Assembly: GCF_025369935.1 (NCBI RefSeq)
Contig: NZ_CP104467.1
Span: 4,657,001-4,721,000 of the forward strand
Reading direction: 5' to 3'
Origin: Paenibacillus andongensis
GTDB lineage: Bacteria; Bacillota; Bacilli; Paenibacillales; NBRC-103111
Length of the DNA: 64,000 nucleotides
Below are positions 26,714 to 36,468 of the stretch, in pieces. The notes under the pieces are model-generated. The model saw only the letters and a list, made by a program, of their open reading frames with translations. It had not been told where the DNA came from and did not search any database. How positions within the stretch are numbered: the stretch's first letter is position 1; each line of letters starts with the position of its first letter. The translations under genes and the position numbers were made by a program.

Positions 26714-27547
26714 TTATTTGCCGTGCAATTTTTGTGCTTCTTTGACCGTCTCCGCAATCAAAACCTTCAGAGAAGAAGCGTCAGCAAGAGAAACACTGTC
26801 ATCCGTATCACTAGACCAATAGGCAAGGAATTCAATGTTCCCTTCTCCGCCTGTTATCGGTGAGAAGGTCAGCCCTTTCAAGCGAAAGCCTAACTCTTCT
26901 GCAAAAGTTAACACAGTGGTCAGCACATCCACATGCACATCGGGATCGCGTACAACACCAGATTTCCCAACTTTCTCTCTACCTGCCTCGAACTGAGGCT
27001 TAATGAGGGCAACCACTCGCCCCTGATTTAACAAGATCTCCTTCAGTGGCGGTAAAATAATACGCAATGAAATGAACGAAACATCAATGCTTGCAAAGGT
27101 AGGTCGTGGACCGTTCAAGTCCTCCATTTTCGTATAGCGGAAATTCGTTCTCTCCATAACATGAACACGTTCATCATTACGAAGCGACCAGTCCAATTGA
27201 TTATAGCCAACATCAACAGCATATACAGAAGAAGCACCATTTTGCAGAGCACAGTCTGTAAACCCGCCTGTCGATGCTCCTATATCTAGCATAACTGCTC
27301 CGTTTAAGTCGATATCAAATTGTTTCAATGCCTTCTCTAATTTAAGGCCGCCTCTACTTACATAAGGATGAATGGCCCCTTTCACTTTCAAAACAGCCTT
27401 ACGGCTGATCTTCATTCCCGCTTTATCTACAGGTTCTTCGTCAGCAAAAACAAGGCCTGCCATAATGGCGGCCTTTGCTTTCTCTCTACTTTCGAAATAA
27501 CCTTGCTCAAGAAGCAATAGATCTAATCGTTCTTTATCCGATGACAT
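26714..27547 (-). CDS. tlyA: TlyA family rRNA (cytidine-2'-O)-methyltransferase
   Basis: About 277 residues: an S4 RNA-binding domain at the N-terminus ('ERLDLLLLEQGYFESREKAKAAIMAGLV') and an FtsJ-type SAM domain ('MLDIGASTGGFTDCALQNGA', 'ALIKPQFEAGREKVGKSGVV'). Called YqxC/TlyA in this neighbourhood; the family includes 2'-O-methyltransferases of 16S/23S rRNA and haemolysin-labelled proteins. Start uncertain: ATG at 27547 (AGGAG 13 nt upstream) or ATG at 27580 close to the dxs stop. Confidence 0.92.
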   Translation of the reverse strand: MSSDKERLDLLLLEQGYFESREKAKAAIMAGLVFADEEPVDKAGMKISRKAVLKVKGAIHPYVSRGGLKLEKALKQFDIDLNGAVMLDIGASTGGFTDCALQNGASSVYAVDVGYNQLDWSLRNDERVHVMERTNFRYTKMEDLNGPRPTFASIDVSFISLRIILPPLKEILLNQGRVVALIKPQFEAGREKVGKSGVVRDPDVHVDVLTTVLTFAEELGFRLKGLTFSPITGGEGNIEFLAYWSSDTDDSVSLADASSLKVLIAETVKEAQKLHGK

Positions 27548-27584
27548 TGTGTTTGTGTTACTCCTATTCTTATCATCCATATCC

Positions 27585-29471
27585 TTATGCTCGTTGTCGT
27601 TTACGTGGCACTAGTTTCTTCACTTCAGCGATTAAGTTTTGAGCGGTAAGTCCAACTTCTTCACGTTGTTCCTTCACGCTTCCATGCTCAACGAAGTAAT
27701 CCGGGATACCCATGATTTGAACGTTTAGTCCAACGACTCCTTTGGCTGCATAGAATTCCATGACGCTGCTGCCAAGTCCGCCTTGGATTGCCCCTTCTTC
27801 CATCGTGATCATTGGAATAGACTCGCTCGCTAACTGAAGTAAGTAGGCTTCATCCAGCGGCTTAATGAATCGTGCATTGACAATGCGAAGGTTGATGCCT
27901 TCCTTAGCTAATTGTTCGGCTGCCTCTTCCGCAATCTGCACCATCGGTCCTACAGCAAGTACAGCCGCATAATCACCGTCACGTAGTGTCTCCCACGTAC
28001 CGATTGGGATTGCTTTTGGCGCGTCAACAATACTCGAACCCGTTCCACTATTTCTTGGATAGCGGTATGCGATAGGTCCATCATTGTACTCAAGAGCAGT
28101 CTGCATCATATCTCTTAACTCACGTTCGTCCTTCGGCATCATAAGCACCATGTTCGGCAGCGACCGTAAAAATGAAATGTCGTATGCGCCATGATGAGTC
28201 TCACCATCAGGACCCACAAACCCCGCACGGTCAATAGCAAATGTAACATTCAGCTTCGGACGGCAAATGTCGTGAACGACTTGGTCGTAAGCTCTCTGTA
28301 GAAAAGTGGAATAGACGGCAAATACCGGTTTCAACCCTTCACTCGCAAGTCCTGCACAAAGTGTAGCCGCATGCTGCTCCGCAATCCCGACGTCAATCAT
28401 CCGGTTAGGAAACTGCTTCGCGAACTTCAATAACCCAGAGCCTCCAGGCATAGCAGGAGTAACCGCAACAATTCTGGAGTCCTTCTCAGCAAGCTCGATT
28501 AACGTATTCCCAAAAATTTCTGTATACATAGGAGGACCTACGGATTTAAGTACTTGACCTGATTCGATCTTGTAAGGTCCTGGACCATGCCAACTATGCG
28601 AATCCTGTTCGGCTGGCGTGTATCCCTTACCTTTGGTCGTTACGACATGAACAAGCACAGGACCGCCTACTTTCTCGGCCTGTTTAAGCGTGTCGAGCAA
28701 CACCGGCAAATTATGTCCATCTACAGGCCCAATGTAAGTGAACCCTAATTCCTCAAACCAAACACCGTTTAGTACAAAATATTTGAGACTGTCCTTCAGC
28801 TTTTCCGCGGTTTTGGCCAAGGTGTCGCCGATGGCAGGAATTTTCTTTAGTAAATGTTCAACTTCTTCTTTGGCCTTCAGATAATGACGATCCGAACGAA
28901 TTTTGCTCAAATAATTATGAATAGCCCCGACATTGGGCGCAATCGACATTTCATTGTCATTCAGAATGACCATAATATTTTTCTTCTCATGACCAATGTG
29001 GTTCATTGCTTCTAACGCCATACCACCGGTAATCGCCCCATCACCGATAACGGCAACAACTTTATTGTGTTCACCTTTAAGATCGCGAGCCATCGCCATT
29101 CCCATTGCGGCAGATAGCGAAGTACTGCTATGCCCGGCTTCCCAGACGTCATGTTCACTTTCAGAACGTTTAACGAATCCACAAAGTCCCTTGTACTTGC
29201 GCAGGGTATCGAATTTATCTTTGCGACCGGTTAAAATTTTGTGTACGTAAGCTTGATGACCCACATCAAAAATAAATTTATCATACGGGCTGTGGAACAA
29301 GGTATGTAAAGCAATGGTGAGCTCAACCACACCTAAATTGGAGGACAAGTGTCCACCTGTAACGGAAAGCTTCTCAATCAGAAATTGACGAATTTCACCA
29401 GCCAATGTCTCAAGCTCCGTCAAGGATAAACGCTTCAAGTCCTCAGGCCGATTGATTTGTTCGAGCAGCAC
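27585..29471 (-). CDS. dxs: 1-deoxy-D-xylulose-5-phosphate synthase
   Basis: First enzyme of the MEP isoprenoid pathway, condensing pyruvate and glyceraldehyde 3-phosphate. 628 residues with the thiamine diphosphate motif [16 protein letters not shown] (about 151) ... '[14 protein letters not shown]', the transketolase-like pyrimidine domain ('[20 protein letters not shown]') and a C-terminal domain ending in 'RKRQRA'. It is next to ispA, which uses the products. Confidence 0.97.
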   Translation of the reverse strand: MLLEQINRPEDLKRLSLTELETLAGEIRQFLIEKLSVTGGHLSSNLGVVELTIALHTLFHSPYDKFIFDVGHQAYVHKILTGRKDKFDTLRKYKGLCGFVKRSESEHDVWEAGHSSTSLSAAMGMAMARDLKGEHNKVVAVIGDGAITGGMALEAMNHIGHEKKNIMVILNDNEMSIAPNVGAIHNYLSKIRSDRHYLKAKEEVEHLLKKIPAIGDTLAKTAEKLKDSLKYFVLNGVWFEELGFTYIGPVDGHNLPVLLDTLKQAEKVGGPVLVHVVTTKGKGYTPAEQDSHSWHGPGPYKIESGQVLKSVGPPMYTEIFGNTLIELAEKDSRIVAVTPAMPGGSGLLKFAKQFPNRMIDVGIAEQHAATLCAGLASEGLKPVFAVYSTFLQRAYDQVVHDICRPKLNVTFAIDRAGFVGPDGETHHGAYDISFLRSLPNMVLMMPKDERELRDMMQTALEYNDGPIAYRYPRNSGTGSSIVDAPKAIPIGTWETLRDGDYAAVLAVGPMVQIAEEAAEQLAKEGINLRIVNARFIKPLDEAYLLQLASESIPMITMEEGAIQGGLGSSVMEFYAAKGVVGLNVQIMGIPDYFVEHGSVKEQREEVGLTAQNLIAEVKKLVPRKRQRA

Positions 29472-29590
29472 GCTTGTTTCCTCACTTTCAATGTGAAAAT
29501 ACTGAGATCGATTTCACCATTATATCATAATTTGGGTATTTCGTGTAAAACGACTCAACACTAGTGGAAAAGTTGATCCCAATAAAGGAT

Positions 29591-30496
29591 TTAATGATCC
29601 CTCTGCATTAAGTAATCCGCCAGTTGGAGAAGCCTCTCAGGGTGTGCAATCTGTGCACGAAGCAGTGTTTCTTTGGCATGATTCGTTAAATCCTTGACCT
29701 TCTGTTCCGAGGCTTCCAACCCAATAAAAAAGGGATAAGTTACCTTCTGCTGCTTCTCATCGCTCTTCACGGGCTTACCTAACTTCTTCTCATCACCGAT
29801 AATATCCAAAATATCATCCTGAATTTGAAAAGCAAGACCAATAGCATTGCCGAATTCACTAAGTGCACTCAGTTGCGCATCCGTTGCACCGGCAATATGA
29901 CCGCCAGCACGTAAGGAGAAAACAATGAGATCACTCGTCTTATGCATATGAATAAAGGTTAATTCTTCGAGTTTGGTCATGCCTTGCTCCCCAAGCATAT
30001 CTGCGGCTTGACCGCCAACCATCCCTCTTGCTCCCGCATATATGGCAAGTTCTTCTGTAATAGCCAGCACGCGTTCTGCTGGAATGCCATGGCTTTTATG
30101 AGCTTGCGTAACGCTGAAGAATGCTTGCGTCAGCAATGCATCGCCAGCTAGAATGGCCATGGCCTCCCCGTATACCTTATGATTCGTCAGCTTGCCACGG
30201 CGATAATCATCATTATCCATTGCTGGTAAATCGTCATGAACCAGAGAGTAGGTATGAACCATCTCAATAGCTAAAGCAACAGGCATCGCAGCTTCTAGGG
30301 AGCCCCCAAGCACTTCAGCGGCTGCGAGTACCAGAATGGGGCGCAAGCGCTTGCCTCCAGCCATTAAGGAATAGTTCATGGACTCACGTAGAGAACCAGG
30401 AACGTCCCAAGCTGTAGGCAGCGCTTGAATTAAAGCTGCTTCGACCATGTCTGCATGGGAAGCAATATATTCATGAATCGTTGACGTCTTCTTCAA
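29591..30496 (-). CDS. ispA: polyprenyl synthetase (farnesyl diphosphate synthase)
   Basis: 301 residues, with first aspartate-rich motif DDLPAMDNDDYRRGK (about 93-107) and second DDILDIIGDEKKLGK (about 232). Builds farnesyl (or geranylgeranyl) diphosphate. Chain length cannot be fixed from sequence alone, although the residues before the first DDxxD fit a farnesyl-type enzyme. One bp follows xseB, so the genes are one transcript with dxs. Confidence 0.93.
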   Translation of the reverse strand: MKKTSTIHEYIASHADMVEAALIQALPTAWDVPGSLRESMNYSLMAGGKRLRPILVLAAAEVLGGSLEAAMPVALAIEMVHTYSLVHDDLPAMDNDDYRRGKLTNHKVYGEAMAILAGDALLTQAFFSVTQAHKSHGIPAERVLAITEELAIYAGARGMVGGQAADMLGEQGMTKLEELTFIHMHKTSDLIVFSLRAGGHIAGATDAQLSALSEFGNAIGLAFQIQDDILDIIGDEKKLGKPVKSDEKQQKVTYPFFIGLEASEQKVKDLTNHAKETLLRAQIAHPERLLQLADYLMQRDH

Positions 30497-30497
30497 C

Positions 30498-30752
30498 CTA
30501 ATTCCCCTTATCTTCCAAGACAGGTTGGAAAGGCTTCCTGCTCACAGTGCCTGTTTCACCTTCAACCAGCATCTCAATTTTCTTCTCCACTTGTTCAAGC
30601 TTCACACCGCACAGATGGGAGAGCCGCACGCCTTCCTGATATAACTCAATGGCTTTCTCCAATGGCACATCGCCGCTTTCTAATTGGGCAACAATGCGCT
30701 CCAGCTGTTCAATGGCTAGTTCAAAGCTAACTTCCGTTTCACTCGTAGACAT
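30498..30752 (-). CDS. xseB: exodeoxyribonuclease VII small subunit
   Basis: 84 residues; helical hairpin with the family motif 'SFELAIEQLERIVAQLESGDVPLEKAI' and 'YQEGVRLSHLC'. Partner of XseA, whose gene overlaps by 14 bp. Confidence 0.95.
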   Translation of the reverse strand: MSTSETEVSFELAIEQLERIVAQLESGDVPLEKAIELYQEGVRLSHLCGVKLEQVEKKIEMLVEGETGTVSRKPFQPVLEDKGN

Positions 30753-32109
30753 CTCTGTTCTCCTCCATCCCCGATACCTGACAATTCAATCTACCGTCCT
30801 TCAGACGAATCTTAACGAAATCCCCAACCTTCACTTGAGAGACGGAACGAATGAGCTCCTGCTCTTGTTCGTCATACGCCAAGCTGTAGCCCCGCTGCAT
30901 GACCTTCAGCGGGCTGAGGGCGTCCAAATGACGGACGCCGGACTGCCACTCCTGCTTCTTCGTGCGCAGGAGGGTCTGCATGGCCGTGAACATCTGCCGC
31001 CCCGCTGTATCCAAGCGCCGCCTTGCGGCCACGGCCTGCTCTTTGGGATTGAAGCTGGATAAGCGGCGCTCCAGCTTCAATCGCCGTTCCGCCAGCAGCG
31101 TGATACGCTGGCGCATGCGGTAACCGAGCTGCTCCGCCAGCCGGTCGAGCCGCTCCGCAGGCTGCATCAGCAGCTGCCTGCGGGGGTTCGTCAGGAACGG
31201 GGAGCGCTTCGCGCGCTCCAGCCGTTCCTGCTTGCGGCGCAGCTGCTGGAGCAGCCCGTAGTGCAGCCGCTGCGACAGCTGCGACAGCTGCTGCTTCAGC
31301 TCGTGGTGGTGCGGCACCGCGAGCTCGGCCGCCGCCGTAGGCGTCGGCGCTCTGAGATCGGCGACGAAGTCCGCGATCGTAAAGTCCGTCTCGTGGCCGA
31401 CGGCCGAGATGACGGGAATTGCGGAAGCGGCGATACTCCGCGCAACGGCCTCCTCGTTGAATGCCCAGAGCTCCTCGAGCGAGCCGCCGCCGCGGCCAAC
31501 GATGAGCACGTCGGCTTCACCGAGCCGGTTCATCACTTCGATCGCCTTGATGATCGAAGGTGCCGCCCCAGCCCCCTGTACCAAGACCGGGTACAGGAGA
31601 ATCGGAATCGACGGAAAACGCCGTTGCAGCGTGATAATGACATCACGAATGGCGGCCCCCGTCGGTGACGTGATCACGCCGATCGCGCGCGGAAACCGAG
31701 GAATCGGTTTCTTGCGCTCCGCCGCGAACAGCCCTTCCCCTTCGAGCTTCTTCTTAAGCTGCTCGAAGGCCATATACAAACTGCCGATGCCGTCTGGCTG
31801 CATCGCCGTCACATAGAACTGATACGCTCCGTCTCTTTCATATACGGAAATATTACCGCGAGCGATCACTTTCGTTCCCTCTTTCGGAATAAAACCGAGC
31901 TTCTGGTTATGAGAAGCAAACATGATGCTTTTCAGCCTGCCATCTGCGTCTTTAATCGTAAAATACATATGGCCGCTGGAATGGTGAGTGAAATTAGAGA
32001 TTTCCCCACGAACCCAAACATCCTGCAGACGGGAATCGCTCTCTAGCATGAGTTTAATATACCGGTTCAAATCCTTGACAGATAAGATCTTCGTCTCGTT
32101 TCTCGCCAT
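30739..32109 (-). CDS. xseA: exodeoxyribonuclease VII large subunit
   Basis: 456 residues. N-terminal OB-fold ('LSVKDLNRYIKLMLESDSRLQDVWVRGEISNF' region), catalytic domain with 'GVITSPTGAAIRDV' and 'GRGGGSLEELWAFNEE', 'SAVGHETDFTIADFVADLRAPTPTAAAE', and a long C-terminal coiled coil. The coding stretch ~30900-31760 is extremely GC-rich, with long accidental frames on the opposite strand. Confidence 0.96.
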   Translation of the reverse strand: MARNETKILSVKDLNRYIKLMLESDSRLQDVWVRGEISNFTHHSSGHMYFTIKDADGRLKSIMFASHNQKLGFIPKEGTKVIARGNISVYERDGAYQFYVTAMQPDGIGSLYMAFEQLKKKLEGEGLFAAERKKPIPRFPRAIGVITSPTGAAIRDVIITLQRRFPSIPILLYPVLVQGAGAAPSIIKAIEVMNRLGEADVLIVGRGGGSLEELWAFNEEAVARSIAASAIPVISAVGHETDFTIADFVADLRAPTPTAAAELAVPHHHELKQQLSQLSQRLHYGLLQQLRRKQERLERAKRSPFLTNPRRQLLMQPAERLDRLAEQLGYRMRQRITLLAERRLKLERRLSSFNPKEQAVAARRRLDTAGRQMFTAMQTLLRTKKQEWQSGVRHLDALSPLKVMQRGYSLAYDEQEQELIRSVSQVKVGDFVKIRLKDGRLNCQVSGMEENRDVYE

Positions 32110-32117
32110 ACTCTCGA

Positions 32118-32984
32118 TTAAACGCTCACATTCGCTTTAGCTGCGCGGCTAGCAGCATCAACGGTATTGCGAAGCAGCATCGTAATCGTCATTGGACCTA
32201 CGCAACCAGGTACCGGTGTAATTGCACTTGCAACCTCTTTAACCGCTTCGAAATCAACATCCCCTGTCAGTTTACCATCAGCAGGACGATTCATCCCCAC
32301 ATCGATAACGACAGCACCAGGCTTCACGTGATGAGCTTTAATCAAATGTGCTTTACCGACCGCAACAACAAGAATATCCGCTTGTTTCGTGATTTCCTCC
32401 ATATTCGGAGTACGAGAGTGAACAACGGATACCGTCGCGTGCTCGCGCAGAAGCAGCATAGCCATTGGTTTGCCTACGATGTTGCTTCTTCCTACAACAA
32501 CAGCGTGCTTACCTGCTATTTCGACTCCTGTGCGTTTTAGAATTTCGATAACACCATGCGGTGTACATGGCTTCATACCGTCTTTGCCAATCATCAAATT
32601 ACCGACATTCATGGGGTGGAAGCAATCCACGTCCTTAAGCGGATCAATTTCATCAACAACTGCTTCTTCATTGATATGCTTAGGCAGCGGTGATTGAACA
32701 AGAATGCCGTTAATTCGGTTATCGCTATTAAATTTATGAATAAGTGCAATTAACTCTTGTTGCGTTGTATGTTCCGGTAAACGATGTACTTCGGAATAAA
32801 TTCCTACATCATCACAGGCTTTCGCTTTGTTTCTTACATAGACCTGTGAAGCCGCATCTTCTCCCACAATAACAACGACAAGACCAGGCTGGTTGCCTTG
32901 CGCAGTAAGCGCGGCCGCATCCGACCTGATCTCCTCACGGATGGAACTCACGAGTTCTTTCCCATTAATAACTTGTGCAGACAT
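32118..32984 (-). CDS. folD: methylenetetrahydrofolate dehydrogenase / cyclohydrolase
   Basis: 288 residues from MSAQVINGKELV. Contains the catalytic YVRNKAKACDDVGI lysine, 'GILVQSPLPKH', and the NADP loop 'VVGRSNIVGKPMAMLL', ending 'PGCVGPMTITMLLRNT'. Supplies one-carbon units. The start at 32984 has TTAGGGGG 7 nt upstream, part of a hairpin repeat; a start at 33065 would swallow this leader. Confidence 0.96.
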   Translation of the reverse strand: MSAQVINGKELVSSIREEIRSDAAALTAQGNQPGLVVVIVGEDAASQVYVRNKAKACDDVGIYSEVHRLPEHTTQQELIALIHKFNSDNRINGILVQSPLPKHINEEAVVDEIDPLKDVDCFHPMNVGNLMIGKDGMKPCTPHGVIEILKRTGVEIAGKHAVVVGRSNIVGKPMAMLLLREHATVSVVHSRTPNMEEITKQADILVVAVGKAHLIKAHHVKPGAVVIDVGMNRPADGKLTGDVDFEAVKEVASAITPVPGCVGPMTITMLLRNTVDAASRAAKANVSV

Positions 32985-32991
32985 GTTATTT

Positions 32992-33036
32992 CCCCCTAAG
33001 AGTTTTGTGAAAAACATTTGCTTCGGGCTTGCTAAA
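32992..33036 (-). repeat. SD-adjacent hairpin repeat, copy 2 (diverged)
   Basis: Minus strand: AAGCCCGAAGCAAATGTTTTTCACAAAACTCTTAGGGGG leads into the folD start. The stem is weaker than in other copies but the ACAAAACTCTTAGG end and AAGC..CGAAGCAA beginning match them. Confidence 0.6.
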
Positions 33037-33071
33037 GCTAAATATATAAATGGTTGAATAATCAATGCTAA

Positions 33072-33530
33072 TTAGGACGGTGTTACTTTGCCCTTCAACT
33101 CTTCAACTTCTTTAATCATTTTACCAAGTACACCGTTAACGAACTTACCTGACTCCTCCGTGCCATAATGCTTGGCCAAATCAATCGCCTCATTGACGAC
33201 AACTTTAGGTGGAACATCATCTCTGTATAGCATTTCATACGCAGCTAAACGCAGCACTTCACGATCAATCCGTGAGAGCCTGTCCATCGCCCATCCTTTT
33301 AAGTACTCTTCAAGCAGTTCATCAATTCTAACTTTGTTACTGTATGTACCCTCAACGAGTTCAATAATGTAAAGAGGGTCAATTTTATCTCCGGAAAAAT
33401 TCAACTCTGTTTCATTATCATGTTCTGCTTCATGAATCGCAATTTGGACAGCTTCCTGAGGTGTAGCCTCATTCATCTGGATTTGGTAAAGGCTTTGTAC
33501 AGCAATTTCTCGTGCAACTCTGCGTTTCAT
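33072..33530 (-). CDS. nusB: transcription antitermination protein NusB
   Basis: 152 residues, all-helical, starting MKRRVAREIAVQSLYQIQMN and with 'WAMDRLSRIDREVLRLAAYEML' and 'NEAIDLAKHYGTEESGKFVNGVLGKM'. Partner of NusE at boxA of rRNA leader transcripts. Between asp23/DUF2273 and folD as in other Firmicutes. Confidence 0.96.
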   Translation of the reverse strand: MKRRVAREIAVQSLYQIQMNEATPQEAVQIAIHEAEHDNETELNFSGDKIDPLYIIELVEGTYSNKVRIDELLEEYLKGWAMDRLSRIDREVLRLAAYEMLYRDDVPPKVVVNEAIDLAKHYGTEESGKFVNGVLGKMIKEVEELKGKVTPS

Positions 33531-33536
33531 TGTGGT

Positions 33537-33577
33537 CCTCCTAAAGTTTTCGCCAGAAAATTGACTTCGTAAGCATT
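33537..33577 (-). repeat. SD-adjacent hairpin repeat, copy 3
   Basis: Minus strand: ATGCTTACGAAGTCAATTTTCTGGCGAAAACTTTAGGAGG, immediately before nusB. Stem AATTTTC/GAAAACT (one G-T pair). The AGGAGG is the nusB ribosome site. Confidence 0.7.
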
Positions 33578-33670
33578 CGATTGTGTAATTCGTCCTAAAA
33601 TCTCTTTTTACTAGTATACGTCATATTGGAATGAATCCAAACAAAAAAATCCATGGTAGAACCAGGGATT

Positions 33671-33898
33671 TTAGCGAAACATTCTCCATTTTTGCGTGAG
33701 ATAGCGCCAAATGTCTTCAAGAATGACGAAACTCTCTTTCCGATCCAGTTTGTTCCCTACATACAAGCCGAGCAGAACAATGAATCCAAAGATCAACATA
33801 TCCCAAAAACCAAAAAATAAATAAATGAAGCCGAAGAAAACGCCTGCTGCCACTCCGATCACTTTGCCCCTATGGGACGCCCACAGCTCATTCCACAT
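33671..33898 (-). CDS. DUF2273 small membrane protein
   Basis: 75 residues from MWNELWASHRGKVIGV, two membrane helices (about 13-33 and 35-52) and a basic C-terminal part ending KWRMFR. DUF2273 proteins are regularly found beside Asp23/AmaP and thought to belong to the same membrane-bound stress complex. GAGGTG precedes the ATG at 33898; two bp beyond separate it from amaP. Confidence 0.82.
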   Translation of the reverse strand: MWNELWASHRGKVIGVAAGVFFGFIYLFFGFWDMLIFGFIVLLGLYVGNKLDRKESFVILEDIWRYLTQKWRMFR

Positions 33899-33912
33899 GA
33901 GTGGGTTCACCT

Positions 33913-34473
33913 CTATTCGACTCGGCTTTTAAAAGTTGGGGCTGATTGCACGATGTTCGCTACGAATACGGTTACGGAAGCTACAGGAATGCCAGTAATA
34001 TCTTCGATGTAACTTTTCACTGTACTTTGCATCTCTTCAGTAAGTTCAGGAATCGAACTTTCCCCATCCACAATGGTTCTGATCGTAATTTCTAGACCTG
34101 ATTGATTCACCCTTACACGGGCGCGCAGATCTTTGGATCCTTTGATTCGACCAGCAGCTTTCAAAGATAAGTTCTCAACTGTTTCTATCGAGATGCGAAT
34201 ATCTCCGAAATCCGTTCGTTGGTCGATCGATGGCGCCTGAGAACGACCACGACGCAGTGTCAAAATGAGGAAGCGAACAGAGATCAGCAGCATGATCAGG
34301 CTGATGATAATCGCCGGGTACGCAAAGCTTTTTTCGAAATAAAAATTACTTAGCATTTGACCTGCTTGTTCTAACGGGATCCAGCTCGAAGCGGTGAACA
34401 AAACAACGATAGAAGCAACTAGAATAATTAGGCTATAGAGAAGTAGCAAGAGCCTGTCCACAATTTTACCCAC
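33913..34473 (-). CDS. amaP: alkaline shock response membrane anchor protein AmaP
   Basis: About 186 residues. Two N-terminal membrane helices (about 8-32 and 50-75) followed by an Asp23-like soluble domain ('ISIETVENLSLKAAGRI...RARVRVNQSGLEITI', 'VKSYIEDITGIPVASVTVFV'). AmaP tethers Asp23 to the membrane. The GTG at 34473 has GGAAGGGG about 10 nt upstream; a longer frame would run through the intergenic hairpin. Confidence 0.85.
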   Translation of the reverse strand: MGKIVDRLLLLLYSLIILVASIVVLFTASSWIPLEQAGQMLSNFYFEKSFAYPAIIISLIMLLISVRFLILTLRRGRSQAPSIDQRTDFGDIRISIETVENLSLKAAGRIKGSKDLRARVRVNQSGLEITIRTIVDGESSIPELTEEMQSTVKSYIEDITGIPVASVTVFVANIVQSAPTFKSRVE

Positions 34474-34503
34474 GTAAGCTTGTCCCCTTCCTATAGTTAG
34501 AGG

Positions 34504-34530
34504 AAACCCCCTGCAACCTGTAGGGGGTTT
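34504..34530 (-). terminator. intra-operon hairpin between asp23 and amaP
   Basis: AAACCCCCT-acaggttgc-AGGGGGTTT on the minus strand, followed by CCTCTAAC rather than a T-run. Probably a partial terminator or RNA stabiliser that sets a higher asp23 than amaP level. Confidence 0.6.
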
Positions 34531-34560
34531 CAATTGATCCATATGGATGCAGCAATCCGC

Positions 34561-34974
34561 CTATTTCACTCGATGGGCAGCTGCTGTTTCTTCTTCAACC
34601 GGTTTATCTGCCTGTTTAAAATGAACATCATGAATATGAACGTTGACTTCAACAACGTTTAAGCCTGTCATCGATTCAATGGCGTGCTTCACATTCTGTT
34701 GAATGTCGCTTGCAACTTCTGGAATTCGATTGCCATATTCAATAATGATGGAGACGTCAATGGCTGCTTCACGTTGTCCGACTTCTACCTTTACGCCTTT
34801 GGACAAATTTTTGCGTCCAAGTAATTCAGCAATGCCGCCAGCTAATCCGCCACTCATCCCCGCTACTCCTTGCACTTCCACCGTTGCCAAACCGGCAATG
34901 ATTTCGATAACCTCGGGGGCAATTTGGATGCTGCCCATGTCTGTTTTGACGTAATCCGGAGCGATTGTGCTCAT
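34561..34974 (-). CDS. asp23: Asp23/Gls24 family envelope stress response protein
   Basis: 137 residues with the family core 'GSIQIAPEVIEIIAGLATVEVQGVAGMSGGL', 'KGVKVEVGQREAAIDVSIIIEYG' and 'NVKHAIESMTGLNVVEVNVHIHDV'. Soluble, expected to polymerise under the membrane through AmaP. The ATG is preceded by AGGGAGG from a hairpin repeat. Confidence 0.93.
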   Translation of the reverse strand: MSTIAPDYVKTDMGSIQIAPEVIEIIAGLATVEVQGVAGMSGGLAGGIAELLGRKNLSKGVKVEVGQREAAIDVSIIIEYGNRIPEVASDIQQNVKHAIESMTGLNVVEVNVHIHDVHFKQADKPVEEETAAAHRVK

Positions 34975-34980
34975 TGTGGC

Positions 34981-35021
34981 ACCTCCCTAGAGTTTGTGAA
35001 ACAAACTTTCTTCGTAAGCTT
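34981..35021 (-). repeat. SD-adjacent hairpin repeat, copy 4
   Basis: Minus strand: AAGCTTACGAAGAAAGTTTGT-ttc-ACAAACTCTAGGGAGG, ending in the asp23 ribosome site. Stem AGTTTGT/ACAAACT is perfect. Confidence 0.72.
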
Positions 35022-35102
35022 TCCCTTGCTTAATCCATGGTTTGGATAAGCCATCTTAATTTATTACTATACCATTTCACCAAAAATATGACAAATGTTT
35101 GT

Positions 35103-36461
35103 CTACGATTCTGGATCATTCACGTCATGCTCTTCCAAGAATTTAATATCATGGTCACCCTTGATAAATTTCTTGTGCTCAAGCAGCTTCAAATGGAATG
35201 GAATCGTTGTGTTCACGCCATCCACCGCAAATTCGGTGAGCGCTCTTTTCATACGGGCAATCGCTTCTTCACGCGTACTTCCCCAAACGATCAGCTTCGC
35301 GATCATAGAATCATAGTGTGGAGGGATTGTGTAGCCCGGATATACCGCGCTGTCAACACGAACGCCAAAACCACCTGGCGGCAAGTAGAATTTCACTTGA
35401 CCGGCTGAAGGCATGAAGTTCCGATTCGGATCCTCCGCATTCACACGACACTCAATGGCCCATCCATTGATGCGGACGTCCTCTTGTGCAAAAGATAATG
35501 GATTGCCTTCTGCAACACGAATCATCTCTTGGATGATATCGATTCCTGTAATCATTTCGGTTACCGGATGCTCAACCTGAATTCTCGTGTTCATTTCCAT
35601 GAAGTAGAAATTCCCATCAGGACCAAGTAGGAACTCAAGTGTTCCTGCACCTGAGTAATTAACGGCTTTCGCTGCACGAACAGCCGCTTGCCCCATTGCT
35701 GTGCGTGTTTCAGCTGTCAGAATCGGGCATGGAGCTTCCTCAACAAGCTTCTGTCTACGGCGCTGAACGGAACAGTCACGCTCACCTAAGTGAATAACAT
35801 TACCGTGTTTATCAGCTAAAATTTGAATCTCAACATGCTTCATGCCTGTTAAGTATTTCTCTAAATATATACCTGCGTTACCAAAAGCATTTTGTGCTTC
35901 TTGCTGCGCGGCAGTTATTTGCTGTACGAGTGTTTCCTCATTCTCGGCAATACGGATACCTTTACCGCCGCCGCCTGCTGTCGCTTTAATGATGATCGGG
36001 TACCCGATATCTCTGGCAATGACGATCGCGTCTTCAATGTTCTCAACCAAACCGTCTGACCCTGGAATGATCGGAACTCTAGCTTCTTTCATCGTTTGCT
36101 TGGCAACCGCTTTATCACCCATCCGGCTTATGGCATCTGGGGATGGACCGATAAAGGTAATATTGCAGCTCTCGCAAATTTCTGCGAAGTCCGCATTTTC
36201 CGCTAAGAAGCCGTATCCTGGATGGATCGCATCACATTCTGTTAGCGTAGCAACACTCATCAAGTTCGTAAAGTTCAAATAGCTGTCCTTGGAGGCAGTC
36301 GGCCCAATGCAATAAGCTTCATCGGCTAGACGCACATGCAGCGCATCACGATCAGCCTCAGAATAGACAGCTACTGTATAAATGCCAAGCTCACGACAAG
36401 CTCGGATAATACGAACAGCAATTTCTCCGCGGTTCGCTATTAGGATTTTATGAAATTTCAT
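35103..36461 (-). CDS. accC: acetyl-CoA carboxylase biotin carboxylase subunit
   Basis: 452 residues from [21 protein letters not shown]-grasp enzyme with '[18 protein letters not shown]', '[21 protein letters not shown]', and '[18 protein letters not shown]'. Carboxylates biotin on AccB for fatty acid synthesis. The start at 36461 is set by AGGAGG 8 nt upstream and by homology; a start at 36533 would run through two hairpin repeats. Confidence 0.97.
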   Translation of the reverse strand: MKFHKILIANRGEIAVRIIRACRELGIYTVAVYSEADRDALHVRLADEAYCIGPTASKDSYLNFTNLMSVATLTECDAIHPGYGFLAENADFAEICESCNITFIGPSPDAISRMGDKAVAKQTMKEARVPIIPGSDGLVENIEDAIVIARDIGYPIIIKATAGGGGKGIRIAENEETLVQQITAAQQEAQNAFGNAGIYLEKYLTGMKHVEIQILADKHGNVIHLGERDCSVQRRRQKLVEEAPCPILTAETRTAMGQAAVRAAKAVNYSGAGTLEFLLGPDGNFYFMEMNTRIQVEHPVTEMITGIDIIQEMIRVAEGNPLSFAQEDVRINGWAIECRVNAEDPNRNFMPSAGQVKFYLPPGGFGVRVDSAVYPGYTIPPHYDSMIAKLIVWGSTREEAIARMKRALTEFAVDGVNTTIPFHLKLLEHKKFIKGDHDIKFLEEHDVNDPES

Positions 36462-36468
36462 TATTTTA

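Noticed and set aside
31261-31816. Long plus-strand frames opposite xseA
   Set aside because: They are antisense to a clear GC-rich exonuclease gene, and encode Arg-rich low-complexity sequence without start signals.
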